DNA from: Bacteroidales bacterium
GTDB lineage: Bacteria; Bacteroidota; Bacteroidia; Bacteroidales; WCHB1-69
Direction of reading: 5' to 3'
Assembly (NCBI GenBank): GCA_031253655.1
Contig: JAIRVY010000093.1
Coordinates: 1-37,532, forward strand
DNA: 37,532 nt
Of the stretch, positions 8,078-16,021 are shown piece after piece. Positions within the stretch are counted from its first letter, which is position 1, and each line of letters starts with the position of its first letter. Both the position numbers and the translations under genes were made by a program. The notes under the pieces were generated by a model that had not been told where the DNA came from, ran no database searches, and worked only from the letters and a program-made list of their open reading frames with translations.

Positions 8078-9208
8078 TTAGTAATTCAACATCACGGGCA
8101 TAATGAGCATCAACAGATTTTCTTCCGGTGAATCCTGCTCGGTGGGAATAATTAAGGCGGCGCGGTTTGGTAGCGACATCTCAAGGGATATCTCTGCACA
8201 GTCCATATTTTCTAACATCTCTCGTAAGAACTTGGAATTGAAGCCAATATCCATCGTTTCGCCGGTATAGGCACCTGCGATGTTCTCTTCTGCTTTGTTT
8301 GAAAAGTCTAAATCTTCTGCCTTAATCTCTGTTTTTTCTTCATTAAGTGAAATTCTTACCTGATAAGTGGATTGGTTGGAGTAGATTCCCACACGACAAA
8401 TAGATTTGTGAAATGCTTTTCTATCCACAATAAATTTATTGGGATTATCTTTTGGGATAACTGCTTGGTAAGCAGGGAATTTTCCCTCTTTCAGGGAAGA
8501 AAAGAGTACAATGTTTCCGAAAGAAAAACGAATGTGGTGGGTATCGGTTGAATATTCAACTTTAACATTATCATTTACACCTCCAAGAATAGTTTTAAGT
8601 TGTGCGATTGGTTTTTTAGGAAGGATGAAAGAAATGGGCTCATCAACTTTAACAGCGCTATTATTATAGCATACTAATTTATGGGCATCTGTTGCCACAA
8701 AAGTGATATTTTCGTCAGAGAGTTCACACAATACGCCCATCATATTGGGTCTCAGTTCGTCGTTTCCGGTAGCAAACAAGGTTTTGCTGATGGCGCGTTG
8801 CAGTATTTGTGATTGAATTTCAAATGTTTGCGGATTTTCCATCGTTTTCATAGCTGGGTACTCTTCGCCGGGGAAGCACGATGAATCGTATTCACCGTTA
8901 ATGGCTGAGAATTTAAGGATGTGATTTTCGAGGTCAATATCAAAAACGATAGGAGTATCCTCCATCAGTTTCAAGGTTTCCAAGATTGTTTTTGAGGGTA
9001 CAGCCACTGCACCTTCGCCTTCCACATTGCTGAGCTGAACGATTGCGGTCATTGTAGCATCCAAATCGGAGGCAGTTAAAGTAAGTATTTCGCCTTCAAC
9101 GGTAAAGAGAAAATTGTCTAAAATAGGAAGCGTACTACTTGTTCCTAAAACGCCGCTGATAGCACTTAGATTTTTATACAAAACATCGCGAGATACAATA
9201 AATTTCAT
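8078..9208 (-). CDS. dnaN: DNA polymerase III beta subunit (sliding clamp)
   Basis: A 376-aa protein of the three-domain clamp family, close to the normal length. The N-terminus 'MKFIVSRDVLYKNLSAISG' and the C-terminal 'ENLLMLIMPVML' are characteristic: the latter matches the usual ending with the conserved P-M near the stop. 'NMMGVLCELSDENITFVATDAHKL' is the domain-2 signature. The ring tethers polymerase to DNA. It heads the leftward operon, with a candidate promoter at 9237-9244. In many bacteria dnaN sits by dnaA; here it precedes cell-wall genes. Confidence 0.93.
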   Translation of the reverse strand: MKFIVSRDVLYKNLSAISGVLGTSSTLPILDNFLFTVEGEILTLTASDLDATMTAIVQLSNVEGEGAVAVPSKTILETLKLMEDTPIVFDIDLENHILKFSAINGEYDSSCFPGEEYPAMKTMENPQTFEIQSQILQRAISKTLFATGNDELRPNMMGVLCELSDENITFVATDAHKLVCYNNSAVKVDEPISFILPKKPIAQLKTILGGVNDNVKVEYSTDTHHIRFSFGNIVLFSSLKEGKFPAYQAVIPKDNPNKFIVDRKAFHKSICRVGIYSNQSTYQVRISLNEEKTEIKAEDLDFSNKAEENIAGAYTGETMDIGFNSKFLREMLENMDCAEISLEMSLPNRAALIIPTEQDSPEENLLMLIMPVMLNY

Positions 9209-9236
9209 AATTTTTTTTTATTAATTGTTAGGGCAG

Positions 9237-9263
9237 CAAAAATAAAAAAATTATGTTTCTTTG
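9237..9263. promoter_or_regulatory. divergent promoter region between dnaN and the CoA-transferase gene
   Basis: Leftward, the complement of 9237-9244 reads TATTTTTG, a full match to the Bacteroidetes -7 box TAnnTTTG, and would serve dnaN. Rightward, TTTCTTTG at 9256-9263 differs by one base from the box and could serve the gene at 9309. No clear -33 TTTG was found for either. Assigned by pattern only. Confidence 0.45.
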
Positions 9264-9308
9264 CGATGAAAAAAAAATAATTTTGAAGTTACTAAAGTAT
9301 CAACAAAT

Positions 9309-9968
9309 ATGGACAAGAATTTAATACGCGAAGTGATTGCCAAACGAGTGGCAAAAGAGTTGAAAAACGGGGATGTTGTAAATTTGGGAATAGGTCTGCC
9401 CACCTTAGTTCCCAACTATTTACCGAAAGAAATAGAATTGGTATTGCAATCTGAGAATGGTTTGATTGGGATGGGACCAACGCCCGAGGAGGGAAAAGAG
9501 GATCCCCATTTGGTTAATGCAGGTGGCGGCTATATTACTGCGCTTCCCGGAGCCGCCTCTTTCTCTTCGGTGCAATCGTTTGCCATAATTCGCGGCGGGC
9601 ATGTGGACGTCACTATACTCGGCGCTATGCAGGTGGACGAACAGGGCGATTTGGCAAACTGGATGATTCCGGGAAAACTAACTCCCGGAATGGGCGGTGC
9701 AATGGATTTGTTAGTAGGTGCCAAACACGTTATTGTGGCTATGGAACACACGGCAAAAGGTGAGCACAAAATATTAAAAAAGTGTACTTTACCGCTCACA
9801 GCAAAAGGACAGGTTAATCTCATCGTTACCGAAATGGGCGTAATGGAGATTACACCGAAGGGTATTCTGTTAAAGGAGATTCACCCTGAATTTTCCATAG
9901 CAGACGTACAGGCAGCCACCGAAGCCACCCTGCTCATCTCACCGGAACTGAAACCGATGGAAGTTTAA
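9309..9968 (+). CDS. 3-oxoacid/butyrate-acetoacetate CoA-transferase, beta subunit
   Basis: The 219-aa product is a complete beta (B) subunit of family I CoA-transferases. The catalytic glutamate is E49 in '[10 protein letters not shown]', which forms the glutamyl-CoA thioester. The glycine-rich '[13 protein letters not shown]', '[19 protein letters not shown]' and '[10 protein letters not shown]' stretches are characteristic. Known role: moving CoA between acetoacetate, butyrate, succinate and similar acids. The alpha subunit, which normally lies just upstream in the same operon, is absent: the upstream neighbour is divergent dnaN. The alpha gene must be elsewhere or lost. Substrate cannot be told. 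Confidence 0.85.
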   Translation: MDKNLIREVIAKRVAKELKNGDVVNLGIGLPTLVPNYLPKEIELVLQSENGLIGMGPTPEEGKEDPHLVNAGGGYITALPGAASFSSVQSFAIIRGGHVDVTILGAMQVDEQGDLANWMIPGKLTPGMGGAMDLLVGAKHVIVAMEHTAKGEHKILKKCTLPLTAKGQVNLIVTEMGVMEITPKGILLKEIHPEFSIADVQAATEATLLISPELKPMEV

Positions 9969-9981
9969 GAGTTTAAGAGCT

Positions 9982-10024
9982 TAAGAATAAAAAAGTTCAA
10001 AGAATTGAACCTTTTATTCTTAAT
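9982..10024. terminator. bidirectional terminator between convergent genes
   Basis: An almost perfect inverted repeat: 9982-10001 pairs with 10006-10024, around 19 bp with one bulge and a 4-nt loop. It is A/T-rich at the base and has runs of A on the left arm and T on the right arm, as expected for an intrinsic terminator working both ways. It lies between the CoA-transferase stop and the stop of the convergent Fe-S gene. Short tandem copies of GTTTAAGA precede it. Confidence 0.75.
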
Positions 10025-10105
10025 TCCACACTTTCAAATTCTCAATTCCTAATCACCTTTATTTATTAATTTTCAATTTCTTATAACAATTCTGTTACAA
10101 AAATA

Positions 10106-11398
10106 TTAAACTAAAACGCTATCCGCAACAATTTCTGCCACGGTTTTCACTTGTATTCCCAATTTGTAGGTGGCGTTGAGTTGCATGAGTTGGTCCACGC
10201 AGTTGTGGCACGGGGTAATCACCACTTGCACGCCGGTGGCTTTAATTTGGTCGGCTTTAAGTTTTCCTGTTTTCAGGCGGCGTTCATTATATTCTCCCAT
10301 TGCAAGTTGCCCGCCGCCGCCGCCGCAACAGAACGCATCGGCACCGTGTGGGCTCATTTCCACCACATTTTCTACACACTGGTTTACTACAAAACGCAGT
10401 TCATTCATTAGTCCGCCATTTCTAGAGATATGACAGGGATCGTGGATAGTGTAAATCTTGTTATTCCGTGATTTATCAACGTTGATGCGGTTTTCGCAGA
10501 GATATTTTCCCAATATCTCGACAAGAGTAAATACTTTAAAATCGTATTTTAGCCCTAACCAGTTTGGCGCTTCCCACCGCACCGCCCGCGCCCCGTGCCC
10601 GCACTCGCCCAATACCAGCGTTTCACAGCCTAACTTCTCCATCTCATCAATTAACCGTTGCGCTAATATCCGCGCTTTTTCAGTATCACCCGAAAAGAAA
10701 GCGTAATTGGTAATGTCGTACATGGCGGTAGAAATCGTCCAGTTCTCTTTTGCAGCGTAGAAAATTTTTGCAACCGCACTTATTGATAACGGAAAAAACT
10801 TCGGTTCGCGGGGATTAAGCGTGTAAAGTATTTTTTTGTCCGGCTCATCCAACGGGATTCGGGCTTCTTTGTCGTTCATCTCATCTTGCAACTCTTCCTC
10901 CATCCATTGAATAGTGTCAATAAATTCCGTTGTTGGAATTGCCATATTGTTTCCTGTTTCCATCGCGGCGTTTACCGTGGCTTGCAACGAAGCAGGAACT
11001 GCATTCAACGCTGCGAGCATCATACGCCCGATGCGCACAATGAACGGAATATCCACCCCGATAGAACAATGCTTTACGCAACGCCCACACATTGTGCACG
11101 ACCCAAACAGTGCGTCCACCATCTCATCTACAGTATACTCATTTATTTCTCTTGCGTTTACCCAAGAAGGTATGAGTTTCCCAAAAGTTGTACAGTATCT
11201 TCTATAAATCGAAGCAACCATATCCACTTTACAGGCGGGCATCATCTTTGGGTCGCCTGTTGCTAAATAATACATACAACTTGTGCCGCACAAGCCACAA
11301 TGTACACAAGCATTTAAGTGTGAAATTAACTTACCGTCTCTTTGTTGTTTAAGAATTGAAAGTGCTTTACTAATTTGTTCGGAAGAAATATTATTCAT
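10106..11398 (-). CDS. DsrK-like cytoplasmic Fe-S oxidoreductase
   Basis: A 430-aa soluble protein with two N-terminal [4Fe-4S] motifs, C31/C34/C37/C41 (CVHCGLCGTSC) and C101/C104/C107/C111 (CTMCGRCVKHC), followed by CCG-type domains: 'LGECGHGARAVRW', 'IHDPCHISRNGG', 'FCCGGGGGQLAMGEYN' and 'TPCHNCVDQL'. This is the plan of DsrK/TmcB/HdrD proteins, which pass electrons between a membrane quinone module and a cytoplasmic redox partner through a special [4Fe-4S] cluster held by the CCG cysteines. No membrane anchor is present, and no membrane partner gene lies beside it. It is a single-gene unit, convergent with the CoA-transferase. The family is clear; the partner is unknown. No dsr sulfite reductase genes are in sight, so a role in sulfate respiration is not implied. 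Confidence 0.75.
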   Translation of the reverse strand: MNNISSEQISKALSILKQQRDGKLISHLNACVHCGLCGTSCMYYLATGDPKMMPACKVDMVASIYRRYCTTFGKLIPSWVNAREINEYTVDEMVDALFGSCTMCGRCVKHCSIGVDIPFIVRIGRMMLAALNAVPASLQATVNAAMETGNNMAIPTTEFIDTIQWMEEELQDEMNDKEARIPLDEPDKKILYTLNPREPKFFPLSISAVAKIFYAAKENWTISTAMYDITNYAFFSGDTEKARILAQRLIDEMEKLGCETLVLGECGHGARAVRWEAPNWLGLKYDFKVFTLVEILGKYLCENRINVDKSRNNKIYTIHDPCHISRNGGLMNELRFVVNQCVENVVEMSPHGADAFCCGGGGGQLAMGEYNERRLKTGKLKADQIKATGVQVVITPCHNCVDQLMQLNATYKLGIQVKTVAEIVADSVLV

Positions 11399-11453
11399 AA
11401 CTGCAAAGATATTTTATTTTGCGTATTATACTCAATAATTTTCCTTCTTTTTT

Positions 11454-12278
11454 TTAAAAGTGCCAAATAACTCCTGTAGCAACAGGCACAACTTCGGGTC
11501 CGCGGTTTTTTCTGAAGAGGTCAATTAATCCGTAGCGGGCATAAAGCGCAAAGTCATTAAATCCTATTTCCACTTGTGCATCTACTGTTAACGGATTCAC
11601 ATTCATTCCTTTACCAAATTGATTCTTAATTTTCTTGTTGTTTTCATCTCTATAAACCACGCTTGATTTACTGGATAGTTTTAAACCCAAATCCACGCCT
11701 GCTTGAATAAAGAAGTGAGAGTTTTTGCTTAATTTTTTCTGATATTCAAACATTACCGGTAGATTTATATACCATTGCACCAATCTGCTTTTCGAATAAA
11801 ATACTCCCTCCTCGGGATGTATCTGAGTCGTAAAATCATTCAGAATTACAAAGGCATAGTTTCTGTCGGCGTTATATTGTTGCACTCTAAAACCAAGTCC
11901 TGTGTAGAAAAGCCAGCCATATTTTCGGGAAAGTTGCGCTTCAACGCCCGCGAAAGTCAAACCTAACTCATACGAGGAGAGTTTCAGTTCGGCATTTTCT
12001 ACGGTGCCAATATTGGTAAGTTTGCGGGTTGCAAGATTGGAAAAACCCGCATAGAAACCACCGCTGTGTGAACTAAACTTTACAATTCTGTTTTTGTTTG
12101 CAAATTTAGAAAAACAAAAAACAGGATAGATGGCAGGGACGCTTCCAACCTCATAACTTCCGTAGAATAATTTGTCTTCAGCGGATAAAGTGTCGGATTT
12201 AATGTTGGGGGTGTCGTTTTGACACATCGCATTGAATAAAAATGCAGTGATAATGAATAGAATGGTTAATTTTTTCAT
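11454..12278 (-). CDS. secreted outer-membrane beta-barrel-like protein
   Basis: The open frame reaches 12326, but the start taken here is the ATG at 12276-12278, which gives a normal signal peptide (MKKLTILFIITAFLFNAMCQ) and a 274-aa product. The mature part alternates aromatic and polar residues in strands such as 'VSRYGWLFYTGLGFRV'-like segments, 'WYINLPVMFEYQKKL' and 'FALYARYGLIDLF', and ends in the aromatic 'GVIWHF', as outer-membrane barrels do. It resembles the PorT/OprF-like small barrels of Bacteroidetes. It is the last gene of the leftward ECF sigma locus, 58 bp after the DUF4252-like gene, and is a likely target or sensor of that system. Function beyond this is not known. Confidence 0.6.
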   Translation of the reverse strand: MKKLTILFIITAFLFNAMCQNDTPNIKSDTLSAEDKLFYGSYEVGSVPAIYPVFCFSKFANKNRIVKFSSHSGGFYAGFSNLATRKLTNIGTVENAELKLSSYELGLTFAGVEAQLSRKYGWLFYTGLGFRVQQYNADRNYAFVILNDFTTQIHPEEGVFYSKSRLVQWYINLPVMFEYQKKLSKNSHFFIQAGVDLGLKLSSKSSVVYRDENNKKIKNQFGKGMNVNPLTVDAQVEIGFNDFALYARYGLIDLFRKNRGPEVVPVATGVIWHF

Positions 12279-12336
12279 GTTTTTTTTTATTTTGATTAAT
12301 TTTGATTTTTTGCACTCTGATAACAAACTATTAAAC

Positions 12337-12780
12337 CTATTTCAAAAGTTCTACCAAATCGTCCGGCGATAATTCACCTTCTACATATATAAATGTTGTT
12401 TTGTTATTATTTCCCACTTTAAAAATTAAGTAGCGTTTTAGATTTGTATTTTTGGATTTGAGTTGATAGTAACCGCTGGTCAGTAAACCGTCTTTTGTTG
12501 ATTCTTTGATACTAAGGGCGCCATCCTTTTCAATTTCAATACATTTTCGAATTTCCGGTAGTGCCCGTGTTCCATCATCAAAGATAATGCTTTTAAAAGT
12601 TTTTATTTTATACTCTTTCATAAGTACTCTTGAGGCTTCCAACATTGTAACCCCTTTGTTGGTACCATATTTTGTGAAAATGGAAAGAACTGCGCCTTGC
12701 GATTGAGCACTAAAACTCATACCCGCATTGGCAAGCACGAGGAAGACAACTACTAAGAATTTTTGTTTCAAATTTTTCAT
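12337..12780 (-). CDS. DUF4252-like secreted protein
   Basis: The start chosen is the ATG at 12778-12780, giving 147 aa with a signal peptide (MKNLKQKFLVVVFLVLANAG...). The upstream extension to 12822 would precede the signal with a Met/Ile-rich leader and overlap the neighbour. The mature part begins 'LSIFTKYGTNKGVTMLEAS', the typical opening of DUF4252 proteins (F-x-KYG-x-x-x-GVT), and ends 'FIYVEGELSPDDLVELLK', also usual. Known context: DUF4252 genes stand beside ECF sigma factors in many Bacteroidetes, as here. The biochemical role is not established. Confidence 0.65.
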   Translation of the reverse strand: MKNLKQKFLVVVFLVLANAGMSFSAQSQGAVLSIFTKYGTNKGVTMLEASRVLMKEYKIKTFKSIIFDDGTRALPEIRKCIEIEKDGALSIKESTKDGLLTSGYYQLKSKNTNLKRYLIFKVGNNNKTTFIYVEGELSPDDLVELLK

Positions 12781-12793
12781 TGTTTTTACTGTA

Positions 12794-13234
12794 TTAATTA
12801 AATAAATCATCATCATAATCATTGAAAATTTGCTTTGTGTCTAATTTTACATTTTCTAATGCTGTATTAAAAGCCAAAGCAATATGTTTTTCGTCTGTAT
12901 ATTTTTTTCCATTAATAACTACATAACCCTTATTACTATTTATATTCGGGAAAAACATTAACAGTAGCGTCAGCGAAGCGGCTACTGCCATAACGACTAC
13001 CCATCGTTTTATAGAATAGGTATGATTTTTTGAAGAAGGTGCAAAATTTTCATACTCTTCTTTCGGAATAATGCGGGCTATGTTGGTTTTTAATTCTTCT
13101 AAACCCAAAAAATATTTTTGATAAAGTATAAGTTCAGAATCAATATTTTCGGAAGAGAAATAGTGAATTATCTCCAATTCTTCTTTGTGAGTTGTTGTTC
13201 CTGAAAAATAGTTTTCGATTCTTTGTTTATTCAT
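12794..13234 (-). CDS. putative anti-sigma factor (single-pass membrane protein)
   Basis: A 146-aa protein with a cytoplasmic N-terminus of about 77 residues, one membrane segment near 78-96 (WVVVMAVAASLTLLLMFF), and a short periplasmic tail ending in an acidic DYDDDLFN. The opening 'MNKQRIENYFSGTTTHKEELEIIHYF' resembles the N-terminal of Bacteroidetes anti-sigma regulators. It follows the leftward ECF sigma gene by 11 bp, the usual place for its anti-sigma factor. No zinc-binding ZAS motif is seen. Called from position and topology. Confidence 0.55.
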   Translation of the reverse strand: MNKQRIENYFSGTTTHKEELEIIHYFSSENIDSELILYQKYFLGLEELKTNIARIIPKEEYENFAPSSKNHTYSIKRWVVVMAVAASLTLLLMFFPNINSNKGYVVINGKKYTDEKHIALAFNTALENVKLDTKQIFNDYDDDLFN

Positions 13235-13245
13235 TTTTTTATTCT

Positions 13246-13731
13246 TTATATCTTAAACTCTTCTCTAATCTTTCTTCTTGCTCTGCACAAATTCATTCTT
13301 ACGGCTTCGGGGGTGCAGTTTGTAATTTGTGCGATATCTTCTACTTCCATTTCTTCAATATCTTTAAGTCGCATAATCATTTGTTGCAGTGGAGGTAATT
13401 TTTCTATCAGACTCCAGATGTAACGACCCAAATCTTTTGCTTCTATATGTTGATGCGGAGATTCTGTATGTGCGATGAGGGATTGATTTTCTATGGGTTC
13501 CATATCTTTGGTTTTTCTGTAGCGGTCTATCACACAGTGTTCAAGAATATGTATAGCTAAGGGTTTACAATTTATATGGGTATTCCATTTTTCGCGGATG
13601 AGCCATAAACGCATCAATACTTCCTGCACCAAATCTTCCGCATCTTCGCGAACACCAAGTTTTTTTCGCGCCAACCGCACCAAATCAGGTCTGATAATCG
13701 CAACTCTCTGAAGAAAAATTTCGGTGTTCAT
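13246..13731 (-). CDS. ECF-type RNA polymerase sigma factor (leftward)
   Basis: The 161-aa product has sigma region 2 ('DAEDLVQEVLMRLWLI', -10 recognition) and region 4 ('LPPLQQMIMRLKDIEEMEVEDIAQITNC', then the recognition helix 'TPEAVRMNLCRARRKIREE'), with no region 1.1 or 3. It directs RNA polymerase to the genes of its regulon, probably including its own operon. The start ATG at 13729-13731 lies 133 bp from the start of a second, divergent ECF sigma gene. The two are of different subtypes: they share the plan but little sequence. Confidence 0.88.
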   Translation of the reverse strand: MNTEIFLQRVAIIRPDLVRLARKKLGVREDAEDLVQEVLMRLWLIREKWNTHINCKPLAIHILEHCVIDRYRKTKDMEPIENQSLIAHTESPHQHIEAKDLGRYIWSLIEKLPPLQQMIMRLKDIEEMEVEDIAQITNCTPEAVRMNLCRARRKIREEFKI

Positions 13732-13864
13732 AATCTACAATACGTTGAAATTAATGAAACGTAACATTGTGTTAGAAAATTTTTCAAAAAAAAATAATTT
13801 CTATCACTTTTCATGCAGCATTTTTACAACTTTTACGTTATATGTATATAAACAAACTGCAAAA
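13732..13864. promoter_or_regulatory. shared promoter region of two divergent ECF sigma genes
   Basis: AACGTAA at 13758-13764 and its exact inverse TTACGTT at 13833-13839 lie symmetrically in the intergenic stretch. Such a pair could be promoter elements facing opposite ways, as in autoregulated ECF loci. The 7-bp length makes chance likely enough that this is only a suggestion. No TAnnTTTG box was recognised for either gene. Confidence 0.3.
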
Positions 13865-14398
13865 ATGCCATTTGAATTAATCATAGCCCAATGTAAAAAA
13901 CTGCTACCGCAGGCGCAAATGGCATTTTACAGCATGTTTTACCAACAGGTGTTCCTACGTAGTTACGCACTACTTAGGGATGATATGATTGCGGAAGAGA
14001 TTATGCAGGATACAATGCTCAAAATGCTTCAAAACATGAACTCTTTTAAAGGTGATAAAGCTTCAATGCAAAAACTGCTTAATAAAATGGCTGTAAACCA
14101 ATCAATTGATACTCTAAGAAGAAAAGGTAAAATTGAGTTTGTTGAAAGTGAATCGATTCCGGAAATAAAAGAGGAAGAACAGAATATAGAAGAATTTGAA
14201 GAAGATTTTGATATAGTATTACAACATTTGGAAACACTTCCGGACGGCTACCGGTTAGTAATTGCTATGCGCATTTTTGAAGAGATGTCGTTTGAAGAGA
14301 TTGGTAAAAAACTGAATATCAACGCATCCTCAGCGAGATCGCAATATGTTCGGGGGATAGAAAAAATGAGAACTGAATTAAGAATAAAGAATAAATAA
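13865..14398 (+). CDS. ECF-type RNA polymerase sigma factor (rightward)
   Basis: The open frame starts at 13724, but the first 47 residues are low-complexity and overlap the divergent gene, so the ATG at 13865 (MPFELIIAQCKKLLPQAQMAF) is taken: 177 aa, a normal ECF length. Region 2 is 'LRDDMIAEEIMQDTMLKMLQNM'; region 4 is 'LPDGYRLVIAMRIFEEMSFEEIGKKLN' followed by 'NASSARSQYVRGIEKMR'. The linker is unusually acidic (residues near 100-125, many Glu). It is followed by a small membrane protein and a secreted repeat protein on the same strand, which are probably its regulator and its target. Confidence 0.87.
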   Translation: MPFELIIAQCKKLLPQAQMAFYSMFYQQVFLRSYALLRDDMIAEEIMQDTMLKMLQNMNSFKGDKASMQKLLNKMAVNQSIDTLRRKGKIEFVESESIPEIKEEEQNIEEFEEDFDIVLQHLETLPDGYRLVIAMRIFEEMSFEEIGKKLNINASSARSQYVRGIEKMRTELRIKNK

Positions 14399-14423
14399 AC
14401 CTGCATACAAAAAAACTGAAAAA

Positions 14424-14849
14424 ATGAACCCAATTCCAACAAATCACGAGGAGCGGTTTTGCGCCAGACTTCTACTTCAAAACAAAAAAATAAAACGCCG
14501 AAGACAAATTCGATATGTCTCTCTGTCCGCTACAATGGCACTGTTGATTGCCCTGCCGCTTTATCTCTTTTTGGTTAATAAAACAGATTATGTCGCAGAA
14601 TCTCCCTTTACCAAAGAGGTGCAGGAAGTAATTATTAATTATCAAGCAAGGTTAGATGCAGAAATTGCAGAGATTAGAGCTATGTCGTGTTATGCCCAAA
14701 TGCAAAAAGAGATTGCCGAAATTCAGAACAATAACCTCCCCTCCGACGAACTTGCTGTATTATCCATTGAAAAACAACTTTACTACATCGAAAAAATATT
14801 TACTATTAAGATTGAAGCGGTAAAGTATATGCAAACAATGTGTATTTAA
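14424..14849 (+). CDS. putative membrane regulator beside the rightward sigma factor
   Basis: A 141-aa protein: a basic N-terminus with 'KKIKRRRQIR', one membrane segment near 32-51 (VSLSATMALLIALPLYLFLV), and a helical, partly coiled-coil periplasmic part (residues 62-110, 'LDAEIAEIRAMSCYAQMQKEIAEIQ'). It starts 25 bp after the sigma gene. Position and topology fit an anti-sigma factor, but no anti-sigma signature is visible; a non-specific operon partner is the alternative. Confidence 0.5.
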   Translation: MNPIPTNHEERFCARLLLQNKKIKRRRQIRYVSLSATMALLIALPLYLFLVNKTDYVAESPFTKEVQEVIINYQARLDAEIAEIRAMSCYAQMQKEIAEIQNNNLPSDELAVLSIEKQLYYIEKIFTIKIEAVKYMQTMCI

Positions 14850-14881
14850 AGATTTAGAATTCACCAATAAATAATAAATTT

Positions 14882-16021
14882 ATGAAAAAGTTATTTTACC
14901 TTTCTGCTCTTCTGTTTTTTTGCACTTCCACCTTGTTTGCGCAAAAAAATCAAATTCTTAACAACCAAAACAAGGTAATCCGCGAAAAGTTTTCAATTCA
15001 ATCCAAAGATATTATCGAATTGAATACCAATTATGTAAAAAATATAACCATTGAAGAATCTGATAGCAATGAAGTCGTTTTTATTACTACAATTACGCTT
15101 AACAAATCTTCAAAAGAAAATTTTGATAACCTGATGAAAGCAATCAAGATCTCAAATAAACAATCCGGAAAAACCATAACATATACCTTTGACATTGACT
15201 GGTCGGGTAGGAGCAAAACGAATAATTTAACAGGAATCACGGATATTACACTCAAAATATTTGCTCCAAAAGATGTATTATATGATATTACTGCACGGTA
15301 TGGAAATGTGAAAGTGGAAAATGTTTATAATGATTTTAGGGCTAATATTGCCTACGGTAATCTCGATGCGCATGATTTGCTGGGTAATAATAATAAAATT
15401 GAGATTAAGTATGGAAATCTAACTATGGAAGATTTTCGTGGCAGTCGGAATCAAGTAGTTATTAAATATGGGAAGTTCAAAATATTTAAAGCAGAGCATC
15501 TTGGTTTAGATATTAAGTACTCCCAGGGAGATATCATTAATGCAGGTATGCTTAGATTAGATTCCAAATACTGTACCGTTACATTAAATACTGTAAAAAA
15601 CTTAATATTTACTTCCGGATACGATAAGATTACCATTCAAAAATCTATTGAAAAAATTGAAGGAGATATGAAATACGGAACACTAACTCTTAAATCTTTA
15701 AAATCTTCCTGTGTATTAAATCCTTTTTCCTATTCAAAAATTACCATTGAGGAAGTTTTGAATTCGTTTACCAATATTTTCATTACAGATGCCACCCATA
15801 GCAATATTTTTCTCAATATTCCAAGAGAAGAATCTTTTGCGTTTGATTATTCAGGCAGGTATACGGACTTTAAAGACAAAAATATACGATTAAATGAGGC
15901 TACTTTCAGTTCGGATAATTATACCACCGGGATGCAGGGGATTTACGGGAAGAAACTAGCTTCGGATAAAAAAGTAAAGATTTCGGCGCGATACGGAAGT
16001 GTGTCGTTGTTTGAAAGGTAG
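14882..16021 (+). CDS. secreted beta-solenoid repeat protein (DUF4097-like)
   Basis: A 379-aa protein with a clear signal peptide (MKKLFYLSALLFFCTSTLFAQ). From about residue 130 onward it is built from repeats of roughly 20 residues with an Y-G or Y-S turn, as in 'ARYGNVKVENVY', 'IAYGNLDAHDLL', 'IKYGNLTMEDF', 'IKYGKFKIFKAEHL', 'IKYSQGDIINAGML', 'MKYGTLTLKSL', and it ends 'ARYGSVSLFER'. This is the look of a right-handed beta helix, as in DUF4097/DUF2807 putative auto-transporter adhesins. It would be periplasmic or on the cell surface. It is the third gene of the rightward ECF locus, 32 bp after the membrane regulator. Ligand and role are unknown. Confidence 0.6.
   Translation: MKKLFYLSALLFFCTSTLFAQKNQILNNQNKVIREKFSIQSKDIIELNTNYVKNITIEESDSNEVVFITTITLNKSSKENFDNLMKAIKISNKQSGKTITYTFDIDWSGRSKTNNLTGITDITLKIFAPKDVLYDITARYGNVKVENVYNDFRANIAYGNLDAHDLLGNNNKIEIKYGNLTMEDFRGSRNQVVIKYGKFKIFKAEHLGLDIKYSQGDIINAGMLRLDSKYCTVTLNTVKNLIFTSGYDKITIQKSIEKIEGDMKYGTLTLKSLKSSCVLNPFSYSKITIEEVLNSFTNIFITDATHSNIFLNIPREESFAFDYSGRYTDFKDKNIRLNEATFSSDNYTTGMQGIYGKKLASDKKVKISARYGSVSLFER

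Noticed and set aside
10151-11266. Several rightward ORFs of 60-126 aa over the DsrK-like gene
   Set aside because: All lie opposite clear Cys-motif coding sequence and have Cys/His/Ser-rich, unlikely compositions.
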